Shown here piece after piece: positions 27,467 through 36,417 of a stretch of 64,000 nucleotides of DNA. The translations under genes were made by a program, and so were the position numbers. The notes beneath the pieces were generated by a model, which worked only from the letters and a program-made list of their open reading frames with translations, was not told the origin of the DNA and did not search any database. Source of the DNA: Anoxybacteroides rupiense. Its GTDB lineage: Bacteria; Bacillota; Bacilli; Bacillales; Anoxybacillaceae. Position 1 is the stretch's first letter, and each line of letters starts with the position of its first letter. The stretch spans positions 62,001-126,000 of the forward strand of contig NZ_JACIDF010000008.1 of the NCBI RefSeq assembly GCF_014196195.1. The letters run 5' to 3'.

Positions 27467-27865
27467 CTATGAATGTAGTGTCGCTTGAAGCATCTCCTTA
27501 ATTTTTTCCTTTGGCAAAATGACTTGCTTGACCTCGCCCACACCAATCAATCTTTCGCCATTTTTCGCTTCCACCTTCGTCATCACAACATGATCGCGAA
27601 GCTCCGTTACCGTGGCCGTAACGGTTACCGTCGATCCTTCCAGAGTTGGGGCCACATGCTTAACAAAAACAGCTGCCCCCATTCCTTCCTCATGATCTTC
27701 AAGATACGGCAATATAATTTTTCGCGATGCCCATTCCATGTGATACACCATCGAAACCGTCGAATAAACCGGATGAACGACATGGCCTTCAAATTGCGCA
27801 AACATATCAGGAGTGACAACCGCCTCCACAACAGCTGTATCTCCAACTTTCATCCCTCGTTTCAT
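27467..27865 (-). CDS. Hot-dog fold thioesterase, FlK-like
   Basis: 132-residue hot-dog protein similar to fluoroacetyl-CoA thioesterase-like proteins. Landmarks are VVEAVVTPDMFAQFEGHVVHPVYSTVSMVYHMEWASRKI and LEGSTVTVTATVTELRDHVV. It is the first gene of the operon and starts 13 nt before phenylalanine dehydrogenase. Plausibly it hydrolyses acyl- or phenylacetyl-CoA to relieve CoA trapping, a role played by PaaI in other paa systems, but it is not obviously PaaI. Confidence 0.78.
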   Translation of the reverse strand: MKRGMKVGDTAVVEAVVTPDMFAQFEGHVVHPVYSTVSMVYHMEWASRKIILPYLEDHEEGMGAAVFVKHVAPTLEGSTVTVTATVTELRDHVVMTKVEAKNGERLIGVGEVKQVILPKEKIKEMLQATLHS

Positions 27866-28016
27866 TTCTCCACCCCTCTTAATAATACGATAATAATATA
27901 AGACGTTTTATAAACGTAATAAAAAAAATAACATTTTCAATATGCTAGACTATTAGATCAAAACATTTTTAAATTAGGTTTTATCAAGATATTTTAGCGA
28001 TGTAAAGCGTTTAAAT

Positions 28017-28030
28017 TGTAAACGTTTACA
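28017..28030. promoter_or_regulatory. cre (CcpA) site upstream of the PheDH operon
   Basis: TGTAAACGTTTACA fits the catabolite-responsive element TGWNANCGNTNWCA exactly and is a perfect palindrome. It lies about 150 nt upstream of the first gene, so carbon catabolite control is likely. Confidence 0.75.
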
Positions 28031-28053
28031 CAATTAACATCATAAAAATATTT

Positions 28054-28075
28054 ATTAACGTTAAAATAACGTTAT
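28054..28075. promoter_or_regulatory. Composite AACGTT operator, copy 1 (PheDH operon)
   Basis: Contains ACGTTAAAATAACGTTAT at 28058-28075, identical over 18 nt to the site upstream of paaA and 17 of 18 to that upstream of paaK. The perfect palindromes TTAACGTTAA (28055-28064) and ATAACGTTAT (28066-28075) are 11 bp apart, one helical turn. Candidate PaaX operator. Confidence 0.7.
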
Positions 28076-28142
28076 GATAATTAAATATTATCAACCGATA
28101 AAATCAAAAGTCAATAATTTTCTCAAAAATTGAATCATTACA

Positions 28143-28174
28143 AAAAAAGCCCCTCATCATGGAGGCGCTTTTAT
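28143..28174 (-). terminator. Terminator of the nitronate monooxygenase gene
   Basis: On the minus strand AAAAGCGCCTCC ... GAGGGGCTTTTTTT forms an imperfect stem with a T-tail just after the gene. Confidence 0.65.
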
Positions 28175-28190
28175 ATTTTCTATATAAAAA

Positions 28191-29147
28191 TTATTGTTCT
28201 AAAAACATTTCGCGAAGCTCATTCCATTGTTGTTTCGCTTCACTCATCATTTGGTCAAACAGCTCCTGTACAGTCGGTATATCTTGAATAAATCCAGAAA
28301 TTTGACCAGCGTTCACAAAGCCTTCGACAAAATCACCAGAAAGAGCTCCACGGCGGTGATAGTCCTCTGATGTGTAACGGTTAAATTCTTCAAGAGTAAC
28401 TCCTGACTTTTCATAGTCAAGCAACTTTTCCGCATAGGCTGTGCGCATAATTCTCCGCACTCTGCCGACTGTACGACCAACGATAACAGTTTCATTTTCT
28501 CCAGCCTTTATTACAAGCTGCTTATAATCTTCATGGAAAGGAGCATCTTTGGTCGCTATCAATCTGGTCCCCAGTTGCACCCCTTTTGCTCCGAGAGCCA
28601 AAGCAGCGAGCAACCCCTTCCCATCGCCAATGCCTCCTGCTGCAATCACCGGCACACGAACCGCTCGGGCAATTTGCGGGATTAAAGTCATGGTCGTCAA
28701 TTCGAGATGCGAATTAATTCCCGCTGCTTCATATCCTTCCGCAACCAGCGCGTCTGCACCAGCAGCCTCAGCCTTTTGCGCTTGTCTTACCGATGCTGTC
28801 ACCACGATCACCTTCACTCCCCGTTCCTTCAGCATCGGAATAATAGGGGCTGGATTTCCCGCTGATAATGAAACCACCGGAATCTTGTGCTTAAACACTA
28901 ACGAGAGCATTTCCTCTATATACGGAGTTACTTGAATGGGAATATTAACAGAAAAAGGACGATTGGTTCTCTGGCGTGTTTCCACAAGAATATTCTCCAC
29001 CTCATCAGGTGTCATCGTTCCCACACCAATCGTTCCAAGGCCCCCCGCCTCGGAAACCGCGCTTGTCAGCTGAGCATTGCTAATATTCCCCATCCCCCCT
29101 TGAATAATGGGATAACGAATATGAAAAAAACGACAAATATCATTCAT
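28191..29147 (-). CDS. Nitronate monooxygenase / FabK-like flavoprotein
   Basis: 318-residue TIM-barrel FMN enzyme of the 2-nitropropane dioxygenase/NMO family. Typical stretches are YPIIQGGMGNISNAQLTSAVSEAGGLGTIG at the N-terminus, EGYEAAGINSHLELTTM, and the FMN-phosphate site PVIAAGGIGDGKGLLAALALGAKGVQLGTRLIAT. It oxidises nitronates, or, as FabK, reduces enoyl-ACP; the AGG-GxGDG pattern fits either. It is divergent from the PaaY-like gene with 69 nt between starts. No direct link to phenylacetate breakdown is evident. Confidence 0.83.
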   Translation of the reverse strand: MNDICRFFHIRYPIIQGGMGNISNAQLTSAVSEAGGLGTIGVGTMTPDEVENILVETRQRTNRPFSVNIPIQVTPYIEEMLSLVFKHKIPVVSLSAGNPAPIIPMLKERGVKVIVVTASVRQAQKAEAAGADALVAEGYEAAGINSHLELTTMTLIPQIARAVRVPVIAAGGIGDGKGLLAALALGAKGVQLGTRLIATKDAPFHEDYKQLVIKAGENETVIVGRTVGRVRRIMRTAYAEKLLDYEKSGVTLEEFNRYTSEDYHRRGALSGDFVEGFVNAGQISGFIQDIPTVQELFDQMMSEAKQQWNELREMFLEQ

Positions 29148-29216
29148 GAAATTCTCTCCCCGTTAAAAATATGTTATACTTATCATAACCTTATCACATT
29201 TGAGGAGAGATTGAAA

Positions 29217-29738
29217 ATGCTTTATTCATATAACGGAAAAACCCCAGATGTTGACCAAACCGTCTTTATTGCTCCCGGAGCCCATATTATTGGCGATGTG
29301 AAAATCGGCAAAGAATCGACTATTTGGTTTAATGCGGTGCTTCGCGGGGATGAAGCGCCGATTACAATTGGAGAGCGGTGCAGCATTCAAGATAATTCCA
29401 CATGCCACTTATATGCCGAATTTCCGCTTGTCATTGAAGATGAAGTAACCGTTGGTCATAATGTCATTTTACATGGATGCACGATTCGAAGACGCTCCAT
29501 CATCGGCATGGGCTCAACCATTTTAGATGGAGCAGAAATTGGCGAAGAATGCATTATTGGCGCCAATACGCTTATTCCACCGGGCAAAAAAATTCCGCCA
29601 CGGTCACTTGTGGTCGGCTCGCCTGGTAAGATCGTCCGCGAAATTAATGAAAAAGATTTAGAGCTTATTCAGTTGTCCATTGACACATATGTACAAAAAG
29701 GAAAAGAATATCGCGAACTGCTAAATCACTCCCGTTAA
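29217..29738 (+). CDS. PaaY-like gamma-carbonic anhydrase family protein
   Basis: 173-residue left-handed beta-helix protein with hexapeptide repeats, of the gamma-class carbonic anhydrase/YtoA/PaaY family. It shows NAVLRGDEAPITIGERCSIQDNS and EVTVGHNVILHGCTIRRRSIIGMGS with the metal-binding His pair. The ATG at 29217 follows GAGGAGAG 8-9 nt upstream. Family members near paa genes have been described as PaaY thioesterases; B. subtilis YtoA is an equally close paralogue. Its location 0.3 kb from the PaaX gene makes a paa-linked role plausible. Confidence 0.85.
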   Translation: MLYSYNGKTPDVDQTVFIAPGAHIIGDVKIGKESTIWFNAVLRGDEAPITIGERCSIQDNSTCHLYAEFPLVIEDEVTVGHNVILHGCTIRRRSIIGMGSTILDGAEIGEECIIGANTLIPPGKKIPPRSLVVGSPGKIVREINEKDLELIQLSIDTYVQKGKEYRELLNHSR

Positions 29739-30064
29739 TAGGTGCAGCTATAATAAAAAAAAGCACAAGATCATCCTTGTGCCTCATATGGTAGACAAAG
29801 TCCATTTTGACTTTGTCTATTATTATTTTCCCCATTCCCTTCCATCGTTTCCGTCGCGGGCTGTCCTGAAAGCGCTTGGCAGACCAAGGGACGCAGCCAA
29901 ACGGAGACGCGAGTGTGAACAAGCAAGGCAAATGGCATCGTACACGCCTGAGACACAAGGTCATTTTCGTGCTTTTTCTATGGATAATTCTCATAAGACC
30001 GGACCCCAAATCATCTTCTGAACATCGACGCTCCAAGACACGCCTGCGGCTTGGGCCCAATAGA
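29739..30064. other. Intergenic region with two strong hairpins
   Basis: A stem GCACAAG (29763-29769) / CTTGTGC (29776-29782) with A/T-runs on each side is a terminator-like element. A second perfect 11-bp repeat, TAGACAAAGTC (29792-29802) / GACTTTGTCTA (29809-29819), follows within 10 nt. From 29825 to 30064 I see no supported gene. Confidence 0.6.
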
Positions 30065-30946
30065 TTATTCCATCATCAGCTCATGAGTATAGACATCGTA
30101 TTGTGTATCTTTTTTTATTAATTCATTTCCATTTGTGAACACTTCTTCAAAAAAGCGGCTTGCCGGTTTGGCCAGCTCTTTATAGTATTCACTAAACAGC
30201 GAAGCCGCATGACTGCCCATCCATTCTTTCGGCAATAGCTCTTCTGGCAGCCCCGGATCAATGAATAAAAACTTCCGATACTCGTGAACGAGTTTCGTCC
30301 GCTCTACGAAGCATTCCGCATCTGTCATTTCGCCCCGTTGGATTTTATTTTTATCAATGATGTATTTTTGACTGTACACCGAAATAAATTCTTCGTATTT
30401 CTGGTTGATCGCTTCTAAATCCCAACATTTTTCAACAAGCCGTGCATTCGTGTGCGGACCGTCATATTCGGAAATAAAAAAGTCGACATACGGCTCAATT
30501 TGATATTTATCAATGAGATCATATACTTGTTTCTCTAAATGGTTCGGAGAGATCCAGCAGCTGTTGGAAATCGTTCCAAATCCGCTCCATACCAACTCTT
30601 TTCGCAGTTCATCCCGCAGGGAGCGCTTTTCCTCAGGAATCGTGTAAACAAAAATGCGCCACTTTCCATCCCATTTTTCTGGACGGATTTTGTAAATCCG
30701 CTTCGCTGCCTCCTCCATCCGTTTTATGCCGCGCGGTGTCAGCGAATAATAGCTCTTGTTCCCTTTTTTTTCTGCTTGCACCCATCCTTGTTTACTCATG
30801 CGAGAAATCGCCGCACGCACTGCCTGGTCGTTATGGCCGAACTCTTTTAGCAGCCGAATCAGGCTACCAATCCAAATTTGGTTGCCATAATGGCGAATAT
30901 AGTCTCCATAAATCGTAAAAATCATTGATCGTGTATTTATGCTCAT
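30065..30946 (-). CDS. paaX: PaaX-family phenylacetyl-CoA-responsive repressor
   Basis: 293-residue transcription factor. The N-terminal winged helix includes FTIYGDYIRHYGNQIWIGSLIRLLKEFGHNDQAVRAAISRMSKQGWVQAEKKGNKSYYSLT. The central ferredoxin-like domain has WRIFVYTIPEEKRSLRDELRKELVWSGFG, and the C-terminal PaaX_C region contains YRKFLFIDPGLPEELLP. Family members repress paa genes and release DNA on binding phenylacetyl-CoA. ATG 30946 follows AAAGGG 8 nt upstream; the in-frame GTG at 30955 lies too close to it. Its operator is proposed to be the composite AACGTT element. Confidence 0.92.
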   Translation of the reverse strand: MSINTRSMIFTIYGDYIRHYGNQIWIGSLIRLLKEFGHNDQAVRAAISRMSKQGWVQAEKKGNKSYYSLTPRGIKRMEEAAKRIYKIRPEKWDGKWRIFVYTIPEEKRSLRDELRKELVWSGFGTISNSCWISPNHLEKQVYDLIDKYQIEPYVDFFISEYDGPHTNARLVEKCWDLEAINQKYEEFISVYSQKYIIDKNKIQRGEMTDAECFVERTKLVHEYRKFLFIDPGLPEELLPKEWMGSHAASLFSEYYKELAKPASRFFEEVFTNGNELIKKDTQYDVYTHELMME

Positions 30947-31086
30947 ATTTGACACCCTTTGTCCCTACCGTTTTCGCTTATTTCCTATTTAGCAAGGGGT
31001 TCCCTTCCGACACTTTCATGGTTCAGTATTTTAGCAAATTTTTATAACATTTACAATACGAATAGCATAAAAAGCATCTGATGATA

Positions 31087-31127
31087 AAACGGGAGCCTCA
31101 TGCGATGGAGCTCCCGTTTGTTTTTTT
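31087..31127. terminator. Terminator downstream of the paa gene block
   Basis: AAACGGGAGC (31087-31096) / GCTCCCGTTT (31110-31119), followed by GTTTTTTT. It closes the long minus-strand paa cluster. Confidence 0.8.
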
Positions 31128-31128
31128 C

Positions 31129-31905
31129 TTATTCACCAGTAAAATGGGGCTTGCGTTTTTCACTGAATGCTGCTAATGCCTCAAGACGATCCTTAGTCGG
31201 AATCGTCTGCTCATACGCCTTCGCCTCAATTGACAGCCCTGTTTGCAAGTCGACGTTCATCCCTTGCTGGATGGCGAATTTCGCTTGCCGCAATGCAATG
31301 GGACCATTTTGCAGCATTTCATGCGCTAGCGCCTCGCAGCTTGGCAGCAGCTCTCCTTTTTCCACTACTTTTGTTAAAAGACCATATGCATACGCTTCGT
31401 CAGCTGTTATTTTGCGAGCAGTGAGAATCAATTCTTTTGCTTTTGCCTCGCCAATCAACCGCGGTAAACGCTGGGTTCCGCCGGCTCCCGGAATAATCGC
31501 CCAGCTTACCTCGGTAAGCCCCATCACCGCTTCCTTCACTGCAATTCGAAAATCGCATGAAAGCATTAGTTCAAATCCACCGCCAAAAGCATAGCCGTTT
31601 ACCGCTGCAATCGTCGGCTGGGGCAAATGGGCCACCGCATCAAACACATCGCGGATTTTCTTGACATTGCGGCGCACCTCTGTCTCTGACAGCGTTTTGC
31701 GCTCTTTTAAATCCGCTCCTGCACTAAAAGCTTTATCGCCTGCTCCCGTAAAAATCACCACCCGGATGTCACGATCAAAATAAATTTGATCGACTACCTC
31801 GCCCAGTTGCACCAGTGTCGCATAGTCAAAACAGTTCATGACTTCCGGGCGATGAATCGTGACAAATCCGATATAATCACGTTTTTCTAATAAAATATTC
31901 GCCAC
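31129..31905 (-). CDS. Enoyl-CoA hydratase/isomerase, last gene of the paa block
   Basis: 258-residue crotonase-fold protein. The oxyanion-hole segments are FSAGADLKERK and NGYAFGGGFELMLSCDFRIA, and the catalytic Glu region is GLTEVSWAIIPGAGGTQRLPRLIGEAKAKEL, retaining both typical glutamates. The start is GTG at 31905 after AAAGGAGGAAG. One of three crotonase genes in the cluster. It could act in beta-oxidation of the ring-opened product, or supply the oxepin-CoA hydrolase/hydratase step, since no PaaZ fusion is present. Exact step is inferred. Confidence 0.85.
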   Translation of the reverse strand: MANILLEKRDYIGFVTIHRPEVMNCFDYATLVQLGEVVDQIYFDRDIRVVIFTGAGDKAFSAGADLKERKTLSETEVRRNVKKIRDVFDAVAHLPQPTIAAVNGYAFGGGFELMLSCDFRIAVKEAVMGLTEVSWAIIPGAGGTQRLPRLIGEAKAKELILTARKITADEAYAYGLLTKVVEKGELLPSCEALAHEMLQNGPIALRQAKFAIQQGMNVDLQTGLSIEAKAYEQTIPTKDRLEALAAFSEKRKPHFTGE

Positions 31906-31922
31906 GGCTCTTCCTCCTTTTA

Positions 31923-33128
31923 CTAGACATCCAGGTTTTCAACAATGGTAGCGATTCCTTGTCCCACGCCAATACACATGGTTGCCAGACCGTATCGGAC
32001 CTTTCTTTTTTTCATCTCATAAATTAAGGTTGTTAAAATGCGGGCACCACTAGCTCCAAGCGGATGACCAAACGCAATCGCTCCACCATTGACATTAACA
32101 ATGTCTTTATTCAGTTCAAGCTGTTTGATGCACTCTAATGACTGGGAAGCAAACGCTTCGTTAAGTTCAACTAAACCGATATCGTTCACCGTTAAACCGG
32201 CTCGCTGCAACGCTTTTCTCGTCGCATAAATCGGACCGAGCCCCATCACGGCCGGTTCTAAGCCGGCGACCGCAGAAACCGTATATTTCACAAGCGGCTT
32301 CATGCCTAGCTTTTGGGCTTTTTCTGCACTCATGAGCAATAAGGCGGCTGCTCCGTCATTAACACCAGAAGCATTCCCTGCGGTGACTGTCCCATTTTCA
32401 AAAAGCGGACGCAATTTTGCTAGCTTTTCCATTGTTGTATCGGGACGCGGATGCTCATCTTTATCTACAACGATCTCTGCTCCCTTTCGATCGCGATACA
32501 CAACGGGAACAAGCTCGTCGGCAAAACGGTGCGCTTCCATCGCTTTTTTGGCCTTCATTTGGCTTTCATAGGCAAACTCATCTTGCGCTTCACGAGAAAT
32601 CCCATACCGCTTTGCGACATTTTCTGCCGTTTGCGGCATGCTGTCCGTACCGTACATTTCATGCAGTTTCGGATTAATAAAGCGCCAGCCGATCGTGGTA
32701 TCGAACATTTCTAAATTGCCGCGCGGAAAATCTTGATCGGGCTTTGCCATAACAAACGGCGCGCGCGTCATACTTTCTGTTCCTCCGGCGATCACTATAT
32801 CAGCTTCACCAACCATAATCGCCCGGGCAGCATAATTGACAGCATCCAAACCAGAGCCGCACAAGCGATTGACCGTTGTGCCTGCTACTTCAATTGGCAA
32901 TCCAGCTAATAGCGCCGACATGCGCGCAACATTCCGATTGTCCTCCCCTGCCTGATTGGCATTTCCAAGCACGACTTCTTCGATTTCCTCAACTGGAAGC
33001 CCCGGATTGCGTTCGACTAATGCTCGAATCACAATGGCCCCTAAATCGTCCGGACGAACTTCCTTTAACGCTCCTTTATATCTTCCAATCGGCGTCCGGA
33101 CCGCATCAACAATGACGACTTCTCGCAT
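31923..33128 (-). CDS. paaJ: 3-oxoadipyl-CoA thiolase
   Basis: 401-residue thiolase. The nucleophilic Cys lies in [18 protein letters not shown] near residue 90; the C-terminal motifs are [17 protein letters not shown] with catalytic His and CIGVGQGIA with the second Cys. In the paa pathway PaaJ cleaves 3-oxoadipyl-CoA to succinyl-CoA and acetyl-CoA and can also act on the earlier dehydro-C8 intermediate. Context with paaF, paaG and paaH supports this; a general acetyl-CoA acyltransferase is the alternative. ATG 33128 follows AAGGAGAAG. Confidence 0.88.
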   Translation of the reverse strand: MREVVIVDAVRTPIGRYKGALKEVRPDDLGAIVIRALVERNPGLPVEEIEEVVLGNANQAGEDNRNVARMSALLAGLPIEVAGTTVNRLCGSGLDAVNYAARAIMVGEADIVIAGGTESMTRAPFVMAKPDQDFPRGNLEMFDTTIGWRFINPKLHEMYGTDSMPQTAENVAKRYGISREAQDEFAYESQMKAKKAMEAHRFADELVPVVYRDRKGAEIVVDKDEHPRPDTTMEKLAKLRPLFENGTVTAGNASGVNDGAAALLLMSAEKAQKLGMKPLVKYTVSAVAGLEPAVMGLGPIYATRKALQRAGLTVNDIGLVELNEAFASQSLECIKQLELNKDIVNVNGGAIAFGHPLGASGARILTTLIYEMKKRKVRYGLATMCIGVGQGIATIVENLDV

Positions 33129-33143
33129 CGCTTCTTCTCCTTC

Positions 33144-34001
33144 CTACTCCTTGTTCGTATAGTCGTAAACTCCTTTTCCTGTTTTTCTCCCAAGTCGTCC
33201 TGCCTTAACGTATTGCTCCAGTAACGGCGCCGGACGGTATTTTTCTCCTAGCTTTTCATGCAAGTATTTTAAATTGTTTAACCGAGTATCTAAGCCTACT
33301 AGATCAGCCAATTCAAATGGTCCCATTGGATAGTTAAGACCAAGCTTAATCGCTTTATCAATTTGGTCCGGTGTGCCGACACCTTCTTGCAGCATGTAAA
33401 ATGCTTCATTGCCCACCAATGCGCTAATTCGGCTTGTCACAAAGCCTGGAAACTCATTCACAACCACCGTTTCTTTTCCCATTTGTTCAGCCACTTGCTG
33501 AATGACTTCGGCCGTTTCATCGCTTGTTTCCAATCCGCGAATAATCTCAACAAGCTTCATTTTATGGACCGGATTGAAAAAGTGCATGGCGATTACCTTT
33601 TCCGGACGTTTTGTAAACGAAGCAATCTCTGTCGGGCTCATCGTCGATGTATTTGTGGCAAAATAACATGCTTGTGGCGCATGCGCATCGATGGTTTCGA
33701 AAATTTGTTTTTTAATCTCTAATTTTTCCGGTACCGCTTCAATCACTAGATCGGCCGTTTGAACAGCCTCCGCTAAATTTGTTGAATACGACAAACGAGC
33801 TTGCGCTTCAAGTTTAGCGGCTTCCGATATCTTATTTAACGATACGGCTTTGTCAAAAATCGCATCGATTTCTTTTTTCGCACTTTGCAGCTGCTCTTCT
33901 TTTATATCAACCAACATGGTGACAAAGCCGCCAGCTGCGCTGACATAAGCAATGCCTCTTCCCATCACTCCTGAGCCGACGACGACAATACGGCGAACCA
34001 T
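33144..34001 (-). CDS. paaH: 3-hydroxyacyl-CoA dehydrogenase
   Basis: 285-residue NAD-dependent dehydrogenase of the 3-hydroxybutyryl-CoA dehydrogenase type. The Rossmann motif is VVVGSGVMGRGIAYVSAAGG, the catalytic His region is MHFFNPVHKMKLVEIIRG, and NYPMGPFELADLVGLD is in the C-terminal domain. PaaH oxidises 3-hydroxyadipyl-CoA. ATG 34001 follows AAGGAGAGG at 6 nt; the longer frame to 34025 lacks a site. Confidence 0.9.
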   Translation of the reverse strand: MVRRIVVVGSGVMGRGIAYVSAAGGFVTMLVDIKEEQLQSAKKEIDAIFDKAVSLNKISEAAKLEAQARLSYSTNLAEAVQTADLVIEAVPEKLEIKKQIFETIDAHAPQACYFATNTSTMSPTEIASFTKRPEKVIAMHFFNPVHKMKLVEIIRGLETSDETAEVIQQVAEQMGKETVVVNEFPGFVTSRISALVGNEAFYMLQEGVGTPDQIDKAIKLGLNYPMGPFELADLVGLDTRLNNLKYLHEKLGEKYRPAPLLEQYVKAGRLGRKTGKGVYDYTNKE

Positions 34002-34090
34002 AGCAATCCTCTCCTTATTATTCATGTATTTTTATATATAGAAGTGAAAACGAGCACCCATCCGCAGATGGAAGTGCTCGAATTTGCGCA

Positions 34091-35608
34091 TTACAAACCG
34101 AAAGGATTGAGCGGACGGCTTCCGTAGTATGACAAGATGCTTTTTGTCTCTGTATATAAGTCAAGCGTTTCAATGCAAAGCTCGCGTCCGAAGCCAGATT
34201 GTTTATAACCGCCAAACGGCGTTCCTGGGAATGCGGAGAATGGGCTATTGATCATGACGATGCCGGCTTGAATTTGCTTCGCCACCCGGATCGCTCGGCC
34301 ATGGTCTTTTGTCCAAATCGCTGAACCTAATCCGTATTCGCTATCGTTTGCCAGCTTGACAACCTCTTTTTCATCACTAAACTTCATCACAACAACCACT
34401 GGCCCGAAAATTTCTTCTTTGACTACTTTCATGCTGTGATTGACATTTGTAATAATAGTCGGCTCATACCAGTAACCGTTTTCAAATCCTTCAACCTTTG
34501 CTTCTTTCCCCCCTGTCACAACCGTTGCCCCTTCTTCAAGTGCCGAACGAACATATCCGTCAATGACTTCTAATTGTTCACGGCTAATGATCGCTCCGAC
34601 ATGTGTCCCTTGGTCAAATGGGTTGCCAAGCTTTAATTTCTTTGTTTTCTCCACAAATTTTTCCATAAATTGCTCATAAATGCTTTCATGTACATATAAA
34701 CGAGAACGCGCTTCGCATGATTGTCCCGTATTGTAGAAGATACCGAATAAAGCCCCGTCCACAGCCGCATCAAGATCCGCATCCTCAAAAATGATGTTCG
34801 GCGATTTTCCACCAAGCTCCAATGTAACGCGTTTTAGCGTCTTCGATGCTTTCTCCATAATATCTTTGCCAACTGGGGTGGAACCGGTAAAGGCTACTTT
34901 ATCGACAAGCGGATGCTCCACTAAATAATTGCCCACTTCGGAGCCCGAACCTGTTACAACGTTGACAACACCTTCCGGCACCCCTGCCTCATGGCAAATC
35001 TCCGCAAGCACAATGCATGTTAATGGTGTTAATGAAGCTGGCTTGACAACGACAGAGCAGCCGACAGCAATAGCCGGAGCAATTTTCCACGCTGCCATCA
35101 TCAACGGATAATTCCACGGAATAATTTGTGCACATACACCGACTGGTTCTTTTTCTGTAAAGTTATGAAATGCTCCTGGCATGTTGTTGACCGTTCCACG
35201 ATGGCCGACAATTGCACTTGCATAAAACTCAAAATCTTCGATCGCCTGCATGACTTGTCCTTGGGCAGCAGAAAGCGATTTCCCCGTATCTAAAATCTCC
35301 AACTCCACTAGCTCATTAAAGCGAGAGCGCATGATAGAAGCGATCTTGTTAAGGATACGCGCCCGTTTATTCACTGTAAAATGACGCCATTTCCCATAGT
35401 CGAATGCTTGACGCGCCGCTTGAATCGCCCGTTCTGCATCTTCCTTTGTTCCTTTGGCTACTTGCGCCACCGGTTCGCCTGTTGCTGGATTATAGGTTGT
35501 AAACGTTTCCCCTGAAGAACCTTCCACACGCTCACCATTAATAATGAGATGATATTTCTCACGCTTCATTTCAAGTTTTTCCATTTTTTGTTCTTTTACT
35601 GTTGACAT
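34091..35608 (-). CDS. NAD(P)-dependent aldehyde dehydrogenase in the paa cluster
   Basis: 505-residue soluble aldehyde dehydrogenase. NAD-binding FTGSTPVGKDIME, the catalytic Glu in LELGGKSPN and the catalytic Cys in NTGQSCEARSRLY are all present. It lacks the MaoC-like hydratase domain of PaaZ. In this setting it may oxidise the semialdehyde formed after ring opening, doing half the work of PaaZ, or convert phenylacetaldehyde to phenylacetate, feeding PaaK. Start ATG 35608 follows AAGGGAG; GTG 35617 is the alternative. Confidence 0.85.
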   Translation of the reverse strand: MSTVKEQKMEKLEMKREKYHLIINGERVEGSSGETFTTYNPATGEPVAQVAKGTKEDAERAIQAARQAFDYGKWRHFTVNKRARILNKIASIMRSRFNELVELEILDTGKSLSAAQGQVMQAIEDFEFYASAIVGHRGTVNNMPGAFHNFTEKEPVGVCAQIIPWNYPLMMAAWKIAPAIAVGCSVVVKPASLTPLTCIVLAEICHEAGVPEGVVNVVTGSGSEVGNYLVEHPLVDKVAFTGSTPVGKDIMEKASKTLKRVTLELGGKSPNIIFEDADLDAAVDGALFGIFYNTGQSCEARSRLYVHESIYEQFMEKFVEKTKKLKLGNPFDQGTHVGAIISREQLEVIDGYVRSALEEGATVVTGGKEAKVEGFENGYWYEPTIITNVNHSMKVVKEEIFGPVVVVMKFSDEKEVVKLANDSEYGLGSAIWTKDHGRAIRVAKQIQAGIVMINSPFSAFPGTPFGGYKQSGFGRELCIETLDLYTETKSILSYYGSRPLNPFGL

Positions 35609-35630
35609 ATCATACACGCTCCCTTTTTCC

Positions 35631-36404
35631 TTATTTTCCTTTGAATACTGCCGGACGCTTTTCGAAAAATGCGCGTACTCCTTCGCGATGATCTTCTGTC
35701 AATCCAGCAATTCTCTGACCATACGCTTCTTTTTCCAAATATTCCGCAAATGAACCGCTCCCGCTTTCGCGCAAAAGACGTTTGATCAATCCAATCGCTT
35801 TTGTCGGCATTTGCGCGAGCTTTGCCGCAAATCGTTGCACTTCGGTTTCCCATTCTGATTCAGGAATCACAGCTGTCACGAGCCCAAGCTCATAGGCTGT
35901 TTGTGCGCTTACTTTTTCTCCTAAAACAGCAAGCTCAAGTGCTTTGGCGTGGCCAATTAACCGCGGTAAATAGTAAAGGTTTCCGGCATCAGGAACCAAG
36001 CCAACATGAATAAACGCTTCAATAAAGCTTGCTTTTTCGGAAGCGAGCCGGAAATCGCAAGCCAATGCTAAGCTCATTCCCGCCCCCGCTGCCACGCCAT
36101 TAACAGCGGCAATAACGGGTTTTTCAAAATGATGAAGCGCTTTCATCATTGGCGCATAGCGCGTCCGCAAAACCTCTCCGTGATCCAATTCTTCCGTGAC
36201 GCCAGCGAGGTCTTCGCCTGAGCAGAAGGCTCTTCCTTCACCAGTGATGACAACACTGCGAACCATTTCGTCACCAGCGGCCTGCTTAAGCGCTGAGACA
36301 ATCTCTTTATTCATTTGCTCCGTAAATGCATTTAGCTTATCCGGCCGCTGAAGGATCAGCCACGCCACATGCTCGCGGACTTCATAACGAATCGTTTCGT
36401 ACAA
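35631..36404 (-). CDS. paaG: PaaG-like 1,2-epoxyphenylacetyl-CoA isomerase
   Basis: 257-residue crotonase-fold enzyme. It has FCSGEDLAGV and NGVAAGAGMSLALACDFRLASEKASFIEAFIHVGLVPDAGNLYYLPRLIG; the GLVPDAG segment replaces the usual second catalytic Glu with an Asp-type arrangement typical of PaaG-like isomerases. It would turn the ring epoxide into the oxepin. The true start is TTG at 36404, which lies 8 nt after AAGGAGG; a longer frame to 36605 overlaps the preceding gene. Two ATG-less starts (this and the 31905 GTG) occur in the cluster. Confidence 0.85.
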   Translation of the reverse strand: MYETIRYEVREHVAWLILQRPDKLNAFTEQMNKEIVSALKQAAGDEMVRSVVITGEGRAFCSGEDLAGVTEELDHGEVLRTRYAPMMKALHHFEKPVIAAVNGVAAGAGMSLALACDFRLASEKASFIEAFIHVGLVPDAGNLYYLPRLIGHAKALELAVLGEKVSAQTAYELGLVTAVIPESEWETEVQRFAAKLAQMPTKAIGLIKRLLRESGSGSFAEYLEKEAYGQRIAGLTEDHREGVRAFFEKRPAVFKGK

Positions 36405-36417
36405 CGAACAGCCCTCC

